Shown: positions 1-8,331, counted from the stretch's first letter. The stretch: DNA of 64,000 bases from Methanomicrobiales archaeon HGW-Methanomicrobiales-1 (GCA_002839675.1 PGYM01000003.1:62001-126000), one strand, 5' to 3'. Notes: generated from the sequence alone by a model not told the origin. Made by a program: numbers and translations.

Positions 1-987
1 CGCCTCGATGAGCTTCTTTATGGCCGGGATGAGCAGCGTGCTGACATGCCCGAGACCGGTGCCCGAGAGCACGAGGCCCTTGTAGCCGGCATAGGCGTTG
101 ATCAGGTCCGGTGACATGCCCGGGTAGAACTGCAGAAGTGCGCAGTGCGGTTCGAGCTGGTCGCGGAGTGCGAGTTTACAACTGCCGCGCCGGACTGCAT
201 CCGGTGTAAGTGTTACGGTGCGGGACGGGTACGCAACCGAGCCGATGGCCGGAAGGCCCACGCTCTGGAACGCGTCGCGGCGTGAGGTGTGCATCTTTCG
301 TACTCGTGTACCCCTATGGATGGCGCAGGTGTCGTCGTTGGTGGTTGCGTGCATGACGACTGCAACTTCGCCCAGTTCACTGGTTGCTGCAGCAGCGGCA
401 CAGATTGCGTTCATCGCATTGTCGCTGGACGGCCGGTCCGCGGAACGCTGCGAGCCGACAAAGATGATCGGGACGGGCGTGTCGAGCATGAAACTGATCG
501 CAGCCGCACTGTAGGCCATCGTGTCGGTGCCGTGCGTGACGATGATACCAGCTGCGCCGTTTTTGATCTCCGCATGGATCGCCCGGGCAAGTTCCTGCCA
601 GATCGCCGGTGTCATATTCTCTGAGAGGATTGCGGCGAGCGGGAGCGTGCGGTAATTGGCAATCTGCGCAAGTTCGGGGATCGCGGTCAGGATATCGCTC
701 GCATCGAACTGGCTGGAGACCGAGCCGGTCCGGTAATCGATCCGGCTCGCAATCGTTCCGCCGGTCGAGATGATCGAAAGTTCCGGCAGTCCTTCGGTTT
801 TTTTCACTTCGCGGGATCGCGGGGGTGTCGGGACTGCCTGTTCAATGCAGGTGCAGGATACCGGCGGCACCCCGATATTGTAGCCCGAGCTGAGCTTGAC
901 TACAGCCATGCCGTCCCGGCTCGTGATGAAGATCCCCTTGTGGGTCTTGCCCCCGTATTCGCAGGACACGAGATCGCCGGATTTCAT
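1..987 (-). CDS. gatD: Glu-tRNA(Gln) amidotransferase subunit D (partial, 3' end outside window)
   Basis: Archaeal GatDE converts Glu-tRNA(Gln) to Gln-tRNA(Gln); GatD is the asparaginase-like subunit that releases ammonia. The reading frame starts at an ATG at 987 and stays open for 329 codons to the window edge. An N-terminal barrel-like segment (start MKSGDLVSCEYGGKTHKG) is followed by the asparaginase signature ISTGGTIASRID near residue 74. It begins 8 bp after the argH stop, so it is probably co-transcribed with argH. The C-terminus is not in the window. Family membership is clear from the asparaginase motif plus the GatD-type N-terminal extension. Confidence 0.93.
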   Translation of the reverse strand, partial: MKSGDLVSCEYGGKTHKGIFITSRDGMAVVKLSSGYNIGVPPVSCTCIEQAVPTPPRSREVKKTEGLPELSIISTGGTIASRIDYRTGSVSSQFDASDILTAIPELAQIANYRTLPLAAILSENMTPAIWQELARAIHAEIKNGAAGIIVTHGTDTMAYSAAAISFMLDTPVPIIFVGSQRSADRPSSDNAMNAICAAAAATSELGEVAVVMHATTNDDTCAIHRGTRVRKMHTSRRDAFQSVGLPAIGSVAYPSRTVTLTPDAVRRGSCKLALRDQLEPHCALLQFYPGMSPDLINAYAGYKGLVLSGTGLGHVSTLLIPAIKKLIEA

Positions 988-995
988 TGCGTTGG

Positions 996-2477
996 TTATG
1001 CTACCAGCCTCCGGGCATCCCTGATGAGCTCGTCCTTTGCTGTTGCCAGTTTTGCCAGCCGTTCGTCGATCAGTGCGGAATCCTTATCGAGTTGTTTCCG
1101 GCGTTCATCGAGAGCAATCTTTGTTGCAAACGGTGCCGGGCCCCCGGGCGCTTTTCGCAGCGCAACCGAGTGGACCGGATCGAGCGCCTCATCGATCTTC
1201 TGCTGGGTGAGCCCTTTCGCGGAAAGCGAGATGCCGGCATCGAGTTCTTTTGCCGCCTCATCCAGCGTTGCCAGCGAGAGGCTGCCCTTCTGCACGGCCC
1301 GGCCAACAATATTGTGGGCGGTGCGGAACGGCAGGCCATAGTTCCTCACCAGCGTGTCGGCCAGTTCGGTTGCGGTGGAAAATCCCTTGCCCGCTTCCTC
1401 CTTCATCCGCTCCGTATCGAACGTTGCGCTCGCGAGCATATCGACGAGCAGCCGCACGCAGACTTTCGCGTCATGCATGGCCCGCCAGATATTGGGCGTG
1501 AGTTCCTGGAGGTCGCGGTTGTAACTCATGGGCAGTCCCTTGACGGTCATCATGGCGGCTGAGTACGCGCCAAAGACCGAGCCGCTCTTTCCCCGCATGA
1601 TCTCGGCGGTATCCGGGTTCTTCTTCTGGGGCATAATGGATGAGGTTGAACAGAAGGCATCGTCGAGCGAGACGAACTTCACAAACGAGGTGCTCCAGAT
1701 GATCAGTTCCTCGCAGAGCCGGCTCGTGTTGGCCATCAGGATCGAGAGATCGGCAAGCACTTCGAGCGCAAAGTCCCGCCCGGCCACTGCGTCCATCGTG
1801 TTGGTGACAAGGCCGTCGAACCCGAGCAGGCGTGCGGTGAGTTCGCGGTTGATGGGATAGCCGGTGGAGGCAAAGGCTGCTGCGCCGAGCGGGGAGAGGT
1901 TCACCCGCACGTACGCATCTTTGAGCCGGTCGAAATCCCGGGAGTACATCTGCTCGTAAGCGAGCAGGTGGTGGGCAAGGGTGGTGGGCTGGGCATGCTG
2001 GAGGTGGGTGAAACCCGGCATGACCGTATCCCTGTTTTTCTCGGAAATGGCAACAAGCACTTCGCGCACTTTTAAGAGCGCTGCCATCTGCTTGAGGAGT
2101 TCATCGCGCAGTTTGATACGGATGCAGGTGGCAACCTCGTCATTGCGGGACCGTCCCATGTGCATCCGTCCGCCGACATCTACGCCGACCGACTCGATCA
2201 GCATGGCTTCGATCCCGGCATGCACATCCTCGAACCGGTCATCAAAGACCTCTTCGGGAATACCGTTATCGAACAGTGCCAGCAGTGCCGGGATGAGCTG
2301 CCGGGTGATATCGTGGTCAATGATCTTCTGCTTGTCCAGCATCAGCACGTGAGCGATATCCACGAGCACATCTGCATCGGCAATATGCCGGTCGGCATCC
2401 ATCGAGGAGAGAAAGTGCATCATCTCTCCGGACCTCTCTCCTGAAAGGCGTCCCAGCCTTACAACATCGGTTCGCAT
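996..2477 (-). CDS. argH: Argininosuccinate lyase
   Basis: Last step of arginine synthesis: argininosuccinate to arginine plus fumarate, in the cytosol as a homotetramer. Counted from a TTG codon at 2492, the fumarase/aspartase superfamily signature SSIMPQKKNPD lies at about residues 284-294, with the mobile-loop serine, and the THLQHAQPT segment with the catalytic histidine at about 163. I chose the ATG at 2477 because a GGTGGGTGA ribosome-binding stretch lies just upstream; the in-frame TTG at 2492 would add five residues. Length, 493 aa, is normal. The XRE-type regulator lies 45 bp upstream and gatD 8 bp downstream, so the three may form one transcription unit. The fumarate it makes is a substrate of the pathway encoded at 32.7 kb. 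Confidence 0.97.
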   Translation of the reverse strand: MRTDVVRLGRLSGERSGEMMHFLSSMDADRHIADADVLVDIAHVLMLDKQKIIDHDITRQLIPALLALFDNGIPEEVFDDRFEDVHAGIEAMLIESVGVDVGGRMHMGRSRNDEVATCIRIKLRDELLKQMAALLKVREVLVAISEKNRDTVMPGFTHLQHAQPTTLAHHLLAYEQMYSRDFDRLKDAYVRVNLSPLGAAAFASTGYPINRELTARLLGFDGLVTNTMDAVAGRDFALEVLADLSILMANTSRLCEELIIWSTSFVKFVSLDDAFCSTSSIMPQKKNPDTAEIMRGKSGSVFGAYSAAMMTVKGLPMSYNRDLQELTPNIWRAMHDAKVCVRLLVDMLASATFDTERMKEEAGKGFSTATELADTLVRNYGLPFRTAHNIVGRAVQKGSLSLATLDEAAKELDAGISLSAKGLTQQKIDEALDPVHSVALRKAPGGPAPFATKIALDERRKQLDKDSALIDERLAKLATAKDELIRDARRLVA

Positions 2478-2522
2478 CTTTTCACCCACCAATAGTACTT
2501 CTCTTTTTGGGCGGCGGACTGA

Positions 2523-3056
2523 TTAAATCCACGCCTTTTTAGCCGCAAGTTCGATCGCTGCCTGGACCGATTCCCGGGGAATGATCGTTGCCACGGGAAC
2601 CCGGACCAGCTGTTCGATCACACTGGATACAATAGGAGCGCAGACAATGGCGATCGCACCCTCACGCTCTGCCCGGACTGCCGCAACAATCGCATCTTCC
2701 ATCGTGTGCACCGGGTATTCCCGCACCCGCATGCGGTGTCCTTCGATATCGGTCACCCGCTCCTCAACGCTCTCAAGCACCGACCGTGCAGCGATAAGGC
2801 CGATGAATGCCTCGTCGCCCACGTGATACAATTGTCGCAGGGCATGGATGATTGCCCGGAGCGTGGAAAGGTTTGGGGATCGTTTCCCGTGCATGATCTT
2901 GTAGAGCGAGCTCTGGGCAATCCCGCTCTTTTCCGAGAGCTCCCGCACGCTGATGCGCAGGTCGTGTTTGAGGAGATCATTGAGCGTGGTCACAAACTCC
3001 TCATCCGAGATCAATGCTGCGCGCATGAGCCGGTCGATTGGGTCCACCTGTGCCAT
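2523..3056 (-). CDS. XRE-family helix-turn-helix transcriptional regulator
   Basis: A 177-aa protein with a Cro/C1-type HTH at about residues 33-72 (ISVRELSEKSGIAQSSLYKI, then KRSPNLSTLRAII). The C-terminal half, about residues 90-177, looks like a small alpha/beta ligand or effector domain (EREGAIAIVCAPIVSSVIEQ). It is transcribed divergently from the ABC transporter at 3257 and lies just upstream of argH on the same strand. Control of itself, the transporter or argH is an inference from position. Copies of ATACAAT near 3065, 3159 and 3189 in the divergent intergenic region are possible binding sites. The regulated metabolite cannot be read from the sequence. Confidence 0.88.
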   Translation of the reverse strand: MAQVDPIDRLMRAALISDEEFVTTLNDLLKHDLRISVRELSEKSGIAQSSLYKIMHGKRSPNLSTLRAIIHALRQLYHVGDEAFIGLIAARSVLESVEERVTDIEGHRMRVREYPVHTMEDAIVAAVRAEREGAIAIVCAPIVSSVIEQLVRVPVATIIPRESVQAAIELAAKKAWI

Positions 3057-3159
3057 ATAATAGATACAATCAGGTTAATTGCAGATTAATTTTTTCTGTC
3101 TTGTCCAGTATTTTTGTAAATCGGTAATGGGTTTCTGGACAGTTATGATGAATTTATGA

Positions 3160-3169
3160 TACAATTGTA
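3160..3169. promoter_or_regulatory. Small palindrome in the divergent promoter region
   Basis: The 10-bp perfect palindrome TACAATTGTA lies in the AT-rich region between the XRE regulator and the ABC transporter. Related ATACAAT strings occur near 3065 and 3189. This makes it a candidate operator for the regulator, but short AT-rich palindromes arise easily by chance. Confidence 0.3.
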
Positions 3170-3225
3170 AAAATGAAATAAGTAAATTAATACAATAGGA
3201 AAGAATTAATGTCCTGATTGAACAC

Positions 3226-3236
3226 TTTTAAATTAT
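3226..3236 (+). promoter_or_regulatory. Probable TATA box of the ABC transporter operon, leaderless start
   Basis: The AT-rich string CTTTTAAATTAT sits about 25 bp before the ATG at 3257, which has no ribosome-binding site. In archaea transcription begins about 25-27 bp after the TATA centre, so the transcript would start at or next to the ATG, that is, leaderless. Confidence 0.45.
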
Positions 3237-3256
3237 CGACTGGGCAACACTCCCTT

Positions 3257-4264
3257 ATGAACAAGATGAGGATTACAGCAATTGCACTCATTGCCATTGC
3301 TCTTTTACTGATCACTGCCGGCTGCACGCAACCTGCGACAACTCCCGGCACGACCACAACCGCAGCCCCGATCAAGGATCTCCGCATCGGGTACCAGCCC
3401 AGCACCCACCAGATGGCGGCAATAACCGCACTGGAGAAAGGCTGGTTTGCCCAGGACCTTGCGCCTCTCGGTGTCGTGAATGTGTCTGACAAGGTCTTCC
3501 CGAGCGGCCCGCCCGAGATGCAGGCAATGCTTGCCGGCGAACTCGATGTTGCCTATGTTGGTGCAGCACCGGTCCTGACCGCCCTTGCCACCGGGCTTGA
3601 CGCCAAGATCGTTGCCGGGGTCAACACGCAGGGCTCTGACCTTGTTGTAAGAAATGATCTCGATTACAAGGATCCGCAGAGTCTCAAGGGCTTAACCATT
3701 GCCACCTTCCCGGCCGGCAGCATCCAGGACACCGTGCTTCGCGACTGGCTCAAGAAGAACAACCTCGTGCCGGACACGGATGTCTTCATCAAGGGCATGA
3801 GCCCGGGCGATGCCGTTACGGCAATCATTGCCGGTAAAGTCGACGGGATCTTCCTGCCAACCCCCTCCCCGAGTACGGTCGTGAACCAGGGCAAGGGAAA
3901 AGTCGTCGTCCACTCCGGTGAGATGTACCCCGACCACACCTGCTGTGTGCTCGTCGTCAGCGGCAAGATGATTCGCGAGCACCCGGAGATCGTCCGGCAG
4001 ATCATCAGGACCAATGACAAGGCCGTTCTCTGGAACGAGCAGAACTTAGACGAGGCAGCAGTCATCTACTCGAAAAAGACCGGCGCCAAACTCGAAGATG
4101 TCACCGCATCGTTAAAGGAGTGGGACGGCAACTGGGCCTCTGATCCCAACATCATTGTAGCCCCGGTCCTTGACTACGCGAAGATCCAGTACGATCTCGG
4201 GTACATCAAGAAGCCGCTCACCAAGGACGAGATCTTTGATCTCTCGTTCTACTCCAAGAACTAA
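3257..4264 (+). CDS. ABC transporter substrate-binding lipoprotein (NMT1/SsuA/TauA-like)
   Basis: Extracytoplasmic binding protein of an importer of the nitrate/sulfonate/taurine class. The ATG at 3257 gives a signal peptide with a lipobox (LLLITAGC) and a Thr/Pro-rich linker, then a periplasmic-binding fold (IGYQPSTHQMAAITALEKGWF, LAGELDVAYVGAAPVLTALA) typical of NMT1-like proteins. The mature protein is anchored to the outer face of the membrane by a lipidated cysteine. An in-frame ATG at 3218 adds 13 residues ahead of the signal peptide and is unlikely. Permease and ATPase genes follow on the same strand. Sulfonate, taurine, nitrate or a pyrimidine precursor are all possible substrates. 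Confidence 0.93.
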   Translation: MNKMRITAIALIAIALLLITAGCTQPATTPGTTTTAAPIKDLRIGYQPSTHQMAAITALEKGWFAQDLAPLGVVNVSDKVFPSGPPEMQAMLAGELDVAYVGAAPVLTALATGLDAKIVAGVNTQGSDLVVRNDLDYKDPQSLKGLTIATFPAGSIQDTVLRDWLKKNNLVPDTDVFIKGMSPGDAVTAIIAGKVDGIFLPTPSPSTVVNQGKGKVVVHSGEMYPDHTCCVLVVSGKMIREHPEIVRQIIRTNDKAVLWNEQNLDEAAVIYSKKTGAKLEDVTASLKEWDGNWASDPNIIVAPVLDYAKIQYDLGYIKKPLTKDEIFDLSFYSKN

Positions 4265-4375
4265 AAAATCCCCGACCAATCTTTTTTTCCCTTTAGGTTC
4301 ATTACTATACAGAAACATTTGCGGACTACCGTCCCGGGAATTCCGGCCGGGAGCTGCAAAGAGGAATAACCCCCC

Positions 4376-5164
4376 ATGGGCAGACACACAGACAAGAATG
4401 GCAAAGACTGGCGGCTCGGTGTTGTTGCGATCCTGCTGGCAATCGTCGCCTGGCAGTTCATTGCGGCAGTGATCATAAATTATCCCTTCATCCTCCCCGC
4501 ACCTACGGATGTGTTCGCTGCATTTGTCAGCCTGCTCCAAGGCGGCGATATCTTCCTTGATATCGAAGCGAGTCTCGTCCACTTTGCCATCGGCATGGGT
4601 CTCGCACTCCTGGTCGGGATCCCGATCGGGATCCTCATCGGCTGGAGCCGCCGGGTCGAGTCGTTTTTAGACCCGCTCATCGAACTCCTCCGCCCGATCC
4701 CGCCCCTGGCCTGGATCCCGTTTGCGATCATCTGGTTCGGGCTGACCGCCTTTTCTGCAGGGTTCATCATCTTTGCCGGGGCAGTCTTTCCCATCATCAT
4801 CAACACCTACAGTGGTTTCCGGGGAGTCCCCCGCGTCTTTGTCGAGGCCGGAAAGATGCTCGGGTGCACAAAGACCTGGGACCAGATACGCTACATTGCG
4901 TTTCCCGCTGCGCTCCCTTCCGTGGCCGCAGGCATACGGATTGCGACCGGTGTCGGCTGGATGTGCCTGGTTGCCGCAGAACTCTTCGGGGTCTCGAACT
5001 ACGGGCTGGGCCAGAAGTTATGGTTCTTCTATTCCCTCCACCAGATGGACAGCGTGGTCGTGTACATGATCCTCCTTGGCATGATTGGCCTTGCGTTCGA
5101 TATGATATTCCGGTATTATGTTGACCGGCACTTCCTGAAGTGGCGAACCGGGGAGGTGGCATAA
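4376..5164 (+). CDS. ABC transporter permease (SsuC/TauC-like)
   Basis: Integral membrane subunit of the same importer, 262 aa with about six transmembrane helices. The BPD-type ATPase contact loop is visible near residues 163-175 (EAGKMLGCTKTWDQIRYIAFP), matching the EAA motif of this permease class. A GAGG sequence lies ahead of the ATG. The 110-bp gap after the binding-protein gene holds a T-rich run (ATCTTTTTTTCCC) that may partly terminate transcription, so that the binding protein is made in excess; that is inference. The stop codon is directly followed by the ATPase start. Confidence 0.93.
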   Translation: MGRHTDKNGKDWRLGVVAILLAIVAWQFIAAVIINYPFILPAPTDVFAAFVSLLQGGDIFLDIEASLVHFAIGMGLALLVGIPIGILIGWSRRVESFLDPLIELLRPIPPLAWIPFAIIWFGLTAFSAGFIIFAGAVFPIIINTYSGFRGVPRVFVEAGKMLGCTKTWDQIRYIAFPAALPSVAAGIRIATGVGWMCLVAAELFGVSNYGLGQKLWFFYSLHQMDSVVVYMILLGMIGLAFDMIFRYYVDRHFLKWRTGEVA

Positions 5165-5926
5165 ATGGGAAACCTTGAAGTCCGCGACCTGAACCAGTCC
5201 TTCCCCCGCGACGACGGCTCGACTTTAACCGTGCTCGAGAACGTCTCGTTCGAGGTGAAGGACAAGGAGTTTGTCTGTATCCTCGGTTCATCCGGCTGCG
5301 GCAAGACAACCCTGCTGCGCCTGATCGCCGGTCTCGATACGGCCCGGAGCGGATCGATCATCCTTGAGGGAGAAGAGATCACGGGAACCAGCCCGAAGGT
5401 GGGTTTTGTCTTCCAGGAATACTCCCTCTTCCCGTGGCGCACGGTAATCGACAACATTGCCTTCGGCCTCGAGATGAACGGGATGTCCAGGGAAGACCGG
5501 TACAAGGTTGCCGAGCGGTACCTTGAGCTCATCAACCTTGCGCAGTTCCGGGACAGTTACCCGTCGGAACTTTCGGGAGGCATGCGCCAGCGGGTGGCGG
5601 TGGCCCGGGCGCTCACGCTCGACCCGGTCCTGCTCCTGATGGACGAGCCGTTCGGGGCGCTTGACGCCCAGACCCGGAACATGCTCCAGATGGAGTTGCT
5701 CCAGATCTGGGAGAAGACAAAGAAGATGATCGTCTTCATTACGCACAGCGTGGATGAGGCGGTGTTCTTATCGGACCGGATCATTGTCATGACCCCCCGC
5801 CCGGGTCGGGTCTGCCGGGTCTTCGATATCCCGCTCCCGCGCCCCCGCGATCGTACCTCTATAGAATTCGCGCAGGTCAGGCGCGATGTCCTTGACCTTA
5901 TAAACCAGAATTGCGCTATCCAGTAA
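5165..5926 (+). CDS. ABC transporter ATP-binding protein (SsuB/TauB-like)
   Basis: Cytoplasmic ATPase subunit, 253 aa. Walker A GSSGCGKT is at residues 41-48, the Q-loop glutamine at about 84, the ABC signature LSGG at 136-139 and Walker B LLLMDEP at about 156-162, followed by the D-loop GALD. A switch histidine follows in FITHSVDEAV. The ATG abuts the permease stop codon, so the two are translated together. The subfamily is nitrate/sulfonate/taurine; the substrate is not determined. Confidence 0.95.
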   Translation: MGNLEVRDLNQSFPRDDGSTLTVLENVSFEVKDKEFVCILGSSGCGKTTLLRLIAGLDTARSGSIILEGEEITGTSPKVGFVFQEYSLFPWRTVIDNIAFGLEMNGMSREDRYKVAERYLELINLAQFRDSYPSELSGGMRQRVAVARALTLDPVLLLMDEPFGALDAQTRNMLQMELLQIWEKTKKMIVFITHSVDEAVFLSDRIIVMTPRPGRVCRVFDIPLPRPRDRTSIEFAQVRRDVLDLINQNCAIQ

Positions 5927-6047
5927 GGTTTAATACGACTCATCTCCATTTTATAAAAGCAGTTTGTGAAGCGTACAGGCAGGGTCATCTGATTCTCTAT
6001 GGATGATTCTGCCCGCTTTTTGCAATATATTACAGGAGTAGGACGCG

Positions 6048-6785
6048 ATGGTTAGAAAACCGGCAAAGATGTACAGGAACATTTCCAAGAAAGCCTATAC
6101 CCGGCGCGAATATATGGGTGGTGTTCCCGGAAGCAAGATCGTTCAGTTCGAGATGGGCAACCTCTCGCAGGAATTCCCGACCGAAGTTGACCTTATTGTC
6201 GAAGAGTCATGCCAGATCCGGCACAGCGCACTCGAGGCAGCCCGTATCACGACCAACCGGCGTCTTATGAAGGAAGTCGGCAGGTCGAACTTCCACTTCA
6301 AGGTAAGGGTTTTCCCCCACCATGTGCTTCGCGAAAATAAGCAGGCAACCGGTGCCGGTGCGGACCGTGTCTCTGAAGGCATGCGTCTTGCCTTTGGAAA
6401 AGCAGTCGGGACTGCCGCCCGGGTCAGCGCCGGCCAGAAGCTCCTGACCGTCTACTCCACTCCCAATTACCTTGAAAAGATCAAGGATGCTCTCCACCAC
6501 GCGGGCTACAAGCTCCCGACTCCCTCCCACTTGAAGGTAAGCGAGATCAAGGTCAGCGGCAGGATCATTGCAGCACCGAAGCTCGTTGGTGAGAAGGTTG
6601 TTGCAGCACCGGTCGTTGCCGAAGAGGTAGCAGCTGAGCCCGCAAAGGAAGCAATCAAGGGTAGCGGCGCAATCCATGCAAAAGGCGGCAAGGACGCCAA
6701 GGCAGCTGAGCCCGCAAAGGGAGCAGCACCGGCAAAAGGCGGCAAGGACGCCAAGGCAGCCCCTGCAAAGGGCGGCAAGAAGTAA
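6048..6785 (+). CDS. rpl10e: Large-subunit ribosomal protein L10e (uL16) with an Ala/Lys-rich C-terminal extension
   Basis: Component of the large ribosomal subunit near the tRNA and 5S rRNA sites. Residues 1 to about 170 match archaeal L10e ([20 protein letters not shown], then RTTN-like and [10 protein letters not shown] segments). Family members normally end near residue 170. Here about 75 further residues follow, low in complexity and rich in Ala, Lys, Pro and Gly, with [10 protein letters not shown] occurring twice (211-220 and 229-238). The same frame runs through without a break, so this is an in-frame extension. A TATA-like stretch (TTTTATAAA) lies about 95 bp upstream of the ATG. A T-rich terminator follows. 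The tail may be disordered and bind RNA or DNA. Confidence 0.95.
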   Translation: MVRKPAKMYRNISKKAYTRREYMGGVPGSKIVQFEMGNLSQEFPTEVDLIVEESCQIRHSALEAARITTNRRLMKEVGRSNFHFKVRVFPHHVLRENKQATGAGADRVSEGMRLAFGKAVGTAARVSAGQKLLTVYSTPNYLEKIKDALHHAGYKLPTPSHLKVSEIKVSGRIIAAPKLVGEKVVAAPVVAEEVAAEPAKEAIKGSGAIHAKGGKDAKAAEPAKGAAPAKGGKDAKAAPAKGGKK

Positions 6786-6830
6786 AATTTTTTTAGATTA
6801 TTTTTTTATTTTTTTTAGATTTGATTTTTG
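6786..6830 (+). terminator. Poly-T terminator after rpl10e
   Basis: Four T-runs of five to eight bases follow the rpl10e stop with almost no other sequence between them. This is the usual form of an archaeal intrinsic terminator. Confidence 0.7.
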
Positions 6831-6959
6831 TGAGATCCCGGGTTTTGCGGATCGCCGGTTTTTAGATTATTGTTGCCTGCCCAAATCCCAAAACAACCCG
6901 TAGCAGGTAATCCCAAGAGCAACGTTAAGTGCATCTACGATCATACCAAAATACTAATC

Positions 6960-7244
6960 ATGGACGCACTCGCCCTCCTCCGGCAAGCCGAACCGGTGGT
7001 CAAAAAACGGTACGGGGTAGCAAAGATCGGCATCTTTGGCTCCTTCGTACGCGGGGAAGAGCGGAAGGAGAGCGACGTGGACGTGCTCGTAACCTTCCGG
7101 AAAGGGCAGAAGACCTTTGAAAATTATATGGACTGCAAATTCTTCTTAGAAGACCTGTTCCAGAGGAAAGTTGATCTCGTCTTAAAAAATACGATAAAAT
7201 CCCGGCTCAAGCCCTACATTCTCGGCGAGGTCGTCTATGCATAG
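6960..7244 (+). CDS. MNT-type nucleotidyltransferase domain protein (antitoxin-like)
   Basis: A 94-aa minimal nucleotidyltransferase. GSFVRG near residues 28-33 and the acidic pair in SDVDVLV near 41-47 form the pol-beta-type active site. Proteins of this size are usually the MntA half of HEPN-MNT toxin-antitoxin pairs and modify the HEPN partner with AMP. The partner here is almost gone: a remnant of a HEPN C-terminus overlaps the 3' end (7237-7305). The module therefore looks decayed, with only the antitoxin intact. The ATG at 6960 was chosen over one at 6870 because homologous proteins start with a short helix before the GS motif. Confidence 0.85.
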   Translation: MDALALLRQAEPVVKKRYGVAKIGIFGSFVRGEERKESDVDVLVTFRKGQKTFENYMDCKFFLEDLFQRKVDLVLKNTIKSRLKPYILGEVVYA

Positions 7245-7305
7245 GACGGCACTCCTCAATTACGAGATCCTCTGGGAGATCATCACCAATACCCTGCCAA
7301 AATAG
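7237..7305 (+). pseudogene. Deletion remnant of a HEPN (DUF86-type) toxin gene
   Basis: An ATG overlaps the stop of the nucleotidyltransferase gene by 8 bases and gives a 22-residue peptide, MHRTALLNYEILWEIITNTL plus two residues. The part from NYEILWEIITNTLP resembles the C-terminal helix of HepT/DUF86 toxins, which typically read VNYDIVWDVVTxxIPxL. The start position and the overlap are those expected of an intact toxin. The middle of the gene, with the RNase motif, seems to have been lost by an internal deletion. Confidence 0.55.
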
Positions 7306-7342
7306 AAAATACTTGCAAAAATGTGAGAAATGAAAAATAGAA

Positions 7343-7456
7343 TTATCCTCGCTTTGGGCTGCCTTTCTTGGCTCCGGCTACGATCTTTCCTGCTACGGGA
7401 GCAGTCTTTGCTGCGGGGGCAACTACTTTCTTTGCTTTATTTGACGTGGTTATCAC
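7343..7456 (-). CDS. Possible 37-aa Ala/Lys-rich basic protein
   Basis: Starting from a GTG at 7456, the minus strand encodes 37 residues with a composition unlike a random frame: runs such as NKAKKVVAPAAKTAPVAGK and GAKKGSPKRG, net charge strongly positive, no acidic residues. A GAAAAGGAA stretch precedes the GTG but sits close to it. Composition resembles the tail of L10e 560 bp away and the histone-H1-like tails of small nucleoid proteins. It may be a small nucleic-acid-binding protein or a fragment broken off a larger gene. No domain can be named. Confidence 0.35.
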   Translation of the reverse strand: MITTSNKAKKVVAPAAKTAPVAGKIVAGAKKGSPKRG

Positions 7457-7684
7457 TTCCTTTTCAGTTATTTTTCATTGATGGTGGTATTTGCCACATA
7501 TTCATGTTCTTCCGGTGCCGGGATATACGCTTTGTCCCAGTTCAGGAATTTAAACGATTTTAAAGGGCTATTTTTGTGGACGGGGGATGGGAAATGCGCC
7601 GGGAAATTTGAGGGTGGGGAGCCGGATAATTTTTCAAAAAAAAATCCCGGCAGGGGAAATTCCCCCACCGTTGTCCGCATCGCA

Positions 7685-7816
7685 TTACTTTGGGTTGTTG
7701 CTCTCTTCCATGTGGTCGAGCACCCGGTCCCACATGACGAGGAGGCCGGGAACAATCACATACGCGAGCAGCCCGGTGCCGAGGAATGCCCCGGTGAGGA
7801 TGAGTTCAGTGTCCAT
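7685..7816 (-). CDS. Small single-pass membrane protein, function unknown
   Basis: A 43-aa protein: a short acidic N-terminus (MDTE), one transmembrane helix (LILTGAFLGTGLLAYVIVPG plus LLVMW), then a charged tail DRVLDHMEESNNPK. Three consecutive ATGs (7822, 7819, 7816) follow GAGGGTG; spacing favours the last or middle one. It starts 5-11 bases after the stop of the 167-aa gene, so the two are translated together. No family is recognised. Confidence 0.6.
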   Translation of the reverse strand: MDTELILTGAFLGTGLLAYVIVPGLLVMWDRVLDHMEESNNPK

Positions 7817-7827
7817 CATCATCACCC

Positions 7828-8331
7828 TCAGGCAAGTGCCGGCACGGTGTCGGCCCAGGTCTCGACCTTTGTCCGGATGCTGTCGTCCGAGTAGGACGTG
7901 AGCCCCATGCTGTCGCGGCTGAACGTGACCATGTAGATCTCCCCGTTGCCATCGTGGCACTTCAGGGTTGCCGAGAACGTCTCGTTGTCGGTGTCCCGGT
8001 AGGGCGAGCCCCCGTGCGCTGAGGTCAGGGCTGCATTTGCAAGGATCGCAGCTGCCCCGGCATTGAATCCCGCGATGGTATTGTACCGCCCGGACTCGTT
8101 TCCCACCGTGTTGGCCGCGTTGTCCTGGTACACGATCTTTGCCCCATAGTATTCTTTGGTCTTTTCCACGCCTGCATGGTTGGTGCCGGCGGTCATGTAG
8201 GCTACGCATTCGAACGGGTTGTCCGTCAGTACTGACTGGACGATCGTGTTGAACGTTGCTACATCTTCGATCGGGTTTGCGAGTTTGCGCACCGCGGTCT
8301 TTACGGTTGTTTTCTGTACGAAATCTGCCAT
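7828..8331 (-). CDS. Conserved-looking hypothetical protein, first gene of a two-gene unit
   Basis: 167 aa from an ATG preceded by GGAGTGATAG, a good ribosome-binding site. The sequence has an even, soluble-protein composition with no signal peptide. It begins MADFVQKTTVKTAVRKLANP, and the middle is rich in Ala, Gly and Asn (AGFNAGAAAILANAALTSAH). The C-terminal part (GEIYMVTFSRDSMGLTSYSD) suggests beta strands. It is followed immediately by a small membrane protein. I do not recognise the family. An inverted repeat at 8420-8436 lies about 90 bp upstream. Confidence 0.75.
   Translation of the reverse strand: MADFVQKTTVKTAVRKLANPIEDVATFNTIVQSVLTDNPFECVAYMTAGTNHAGVEKTKEYYGAKIVYQDNAANTVGNESGRYNTIAGFNAGAAAILANAALTSAHGGSPYRDTDNETFSATLKCHDGNGEIYMVTFSRDSMGLTSYSDDSIRTKVETWADTVPALA

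Noticed and set aside
7468-7755. 95-aa minus-strand frame between the small basic frame and the microprotein
   Set aside because: It overlaps the well-supported microprotein in another frame, and has no ribosome-binding site or domain.
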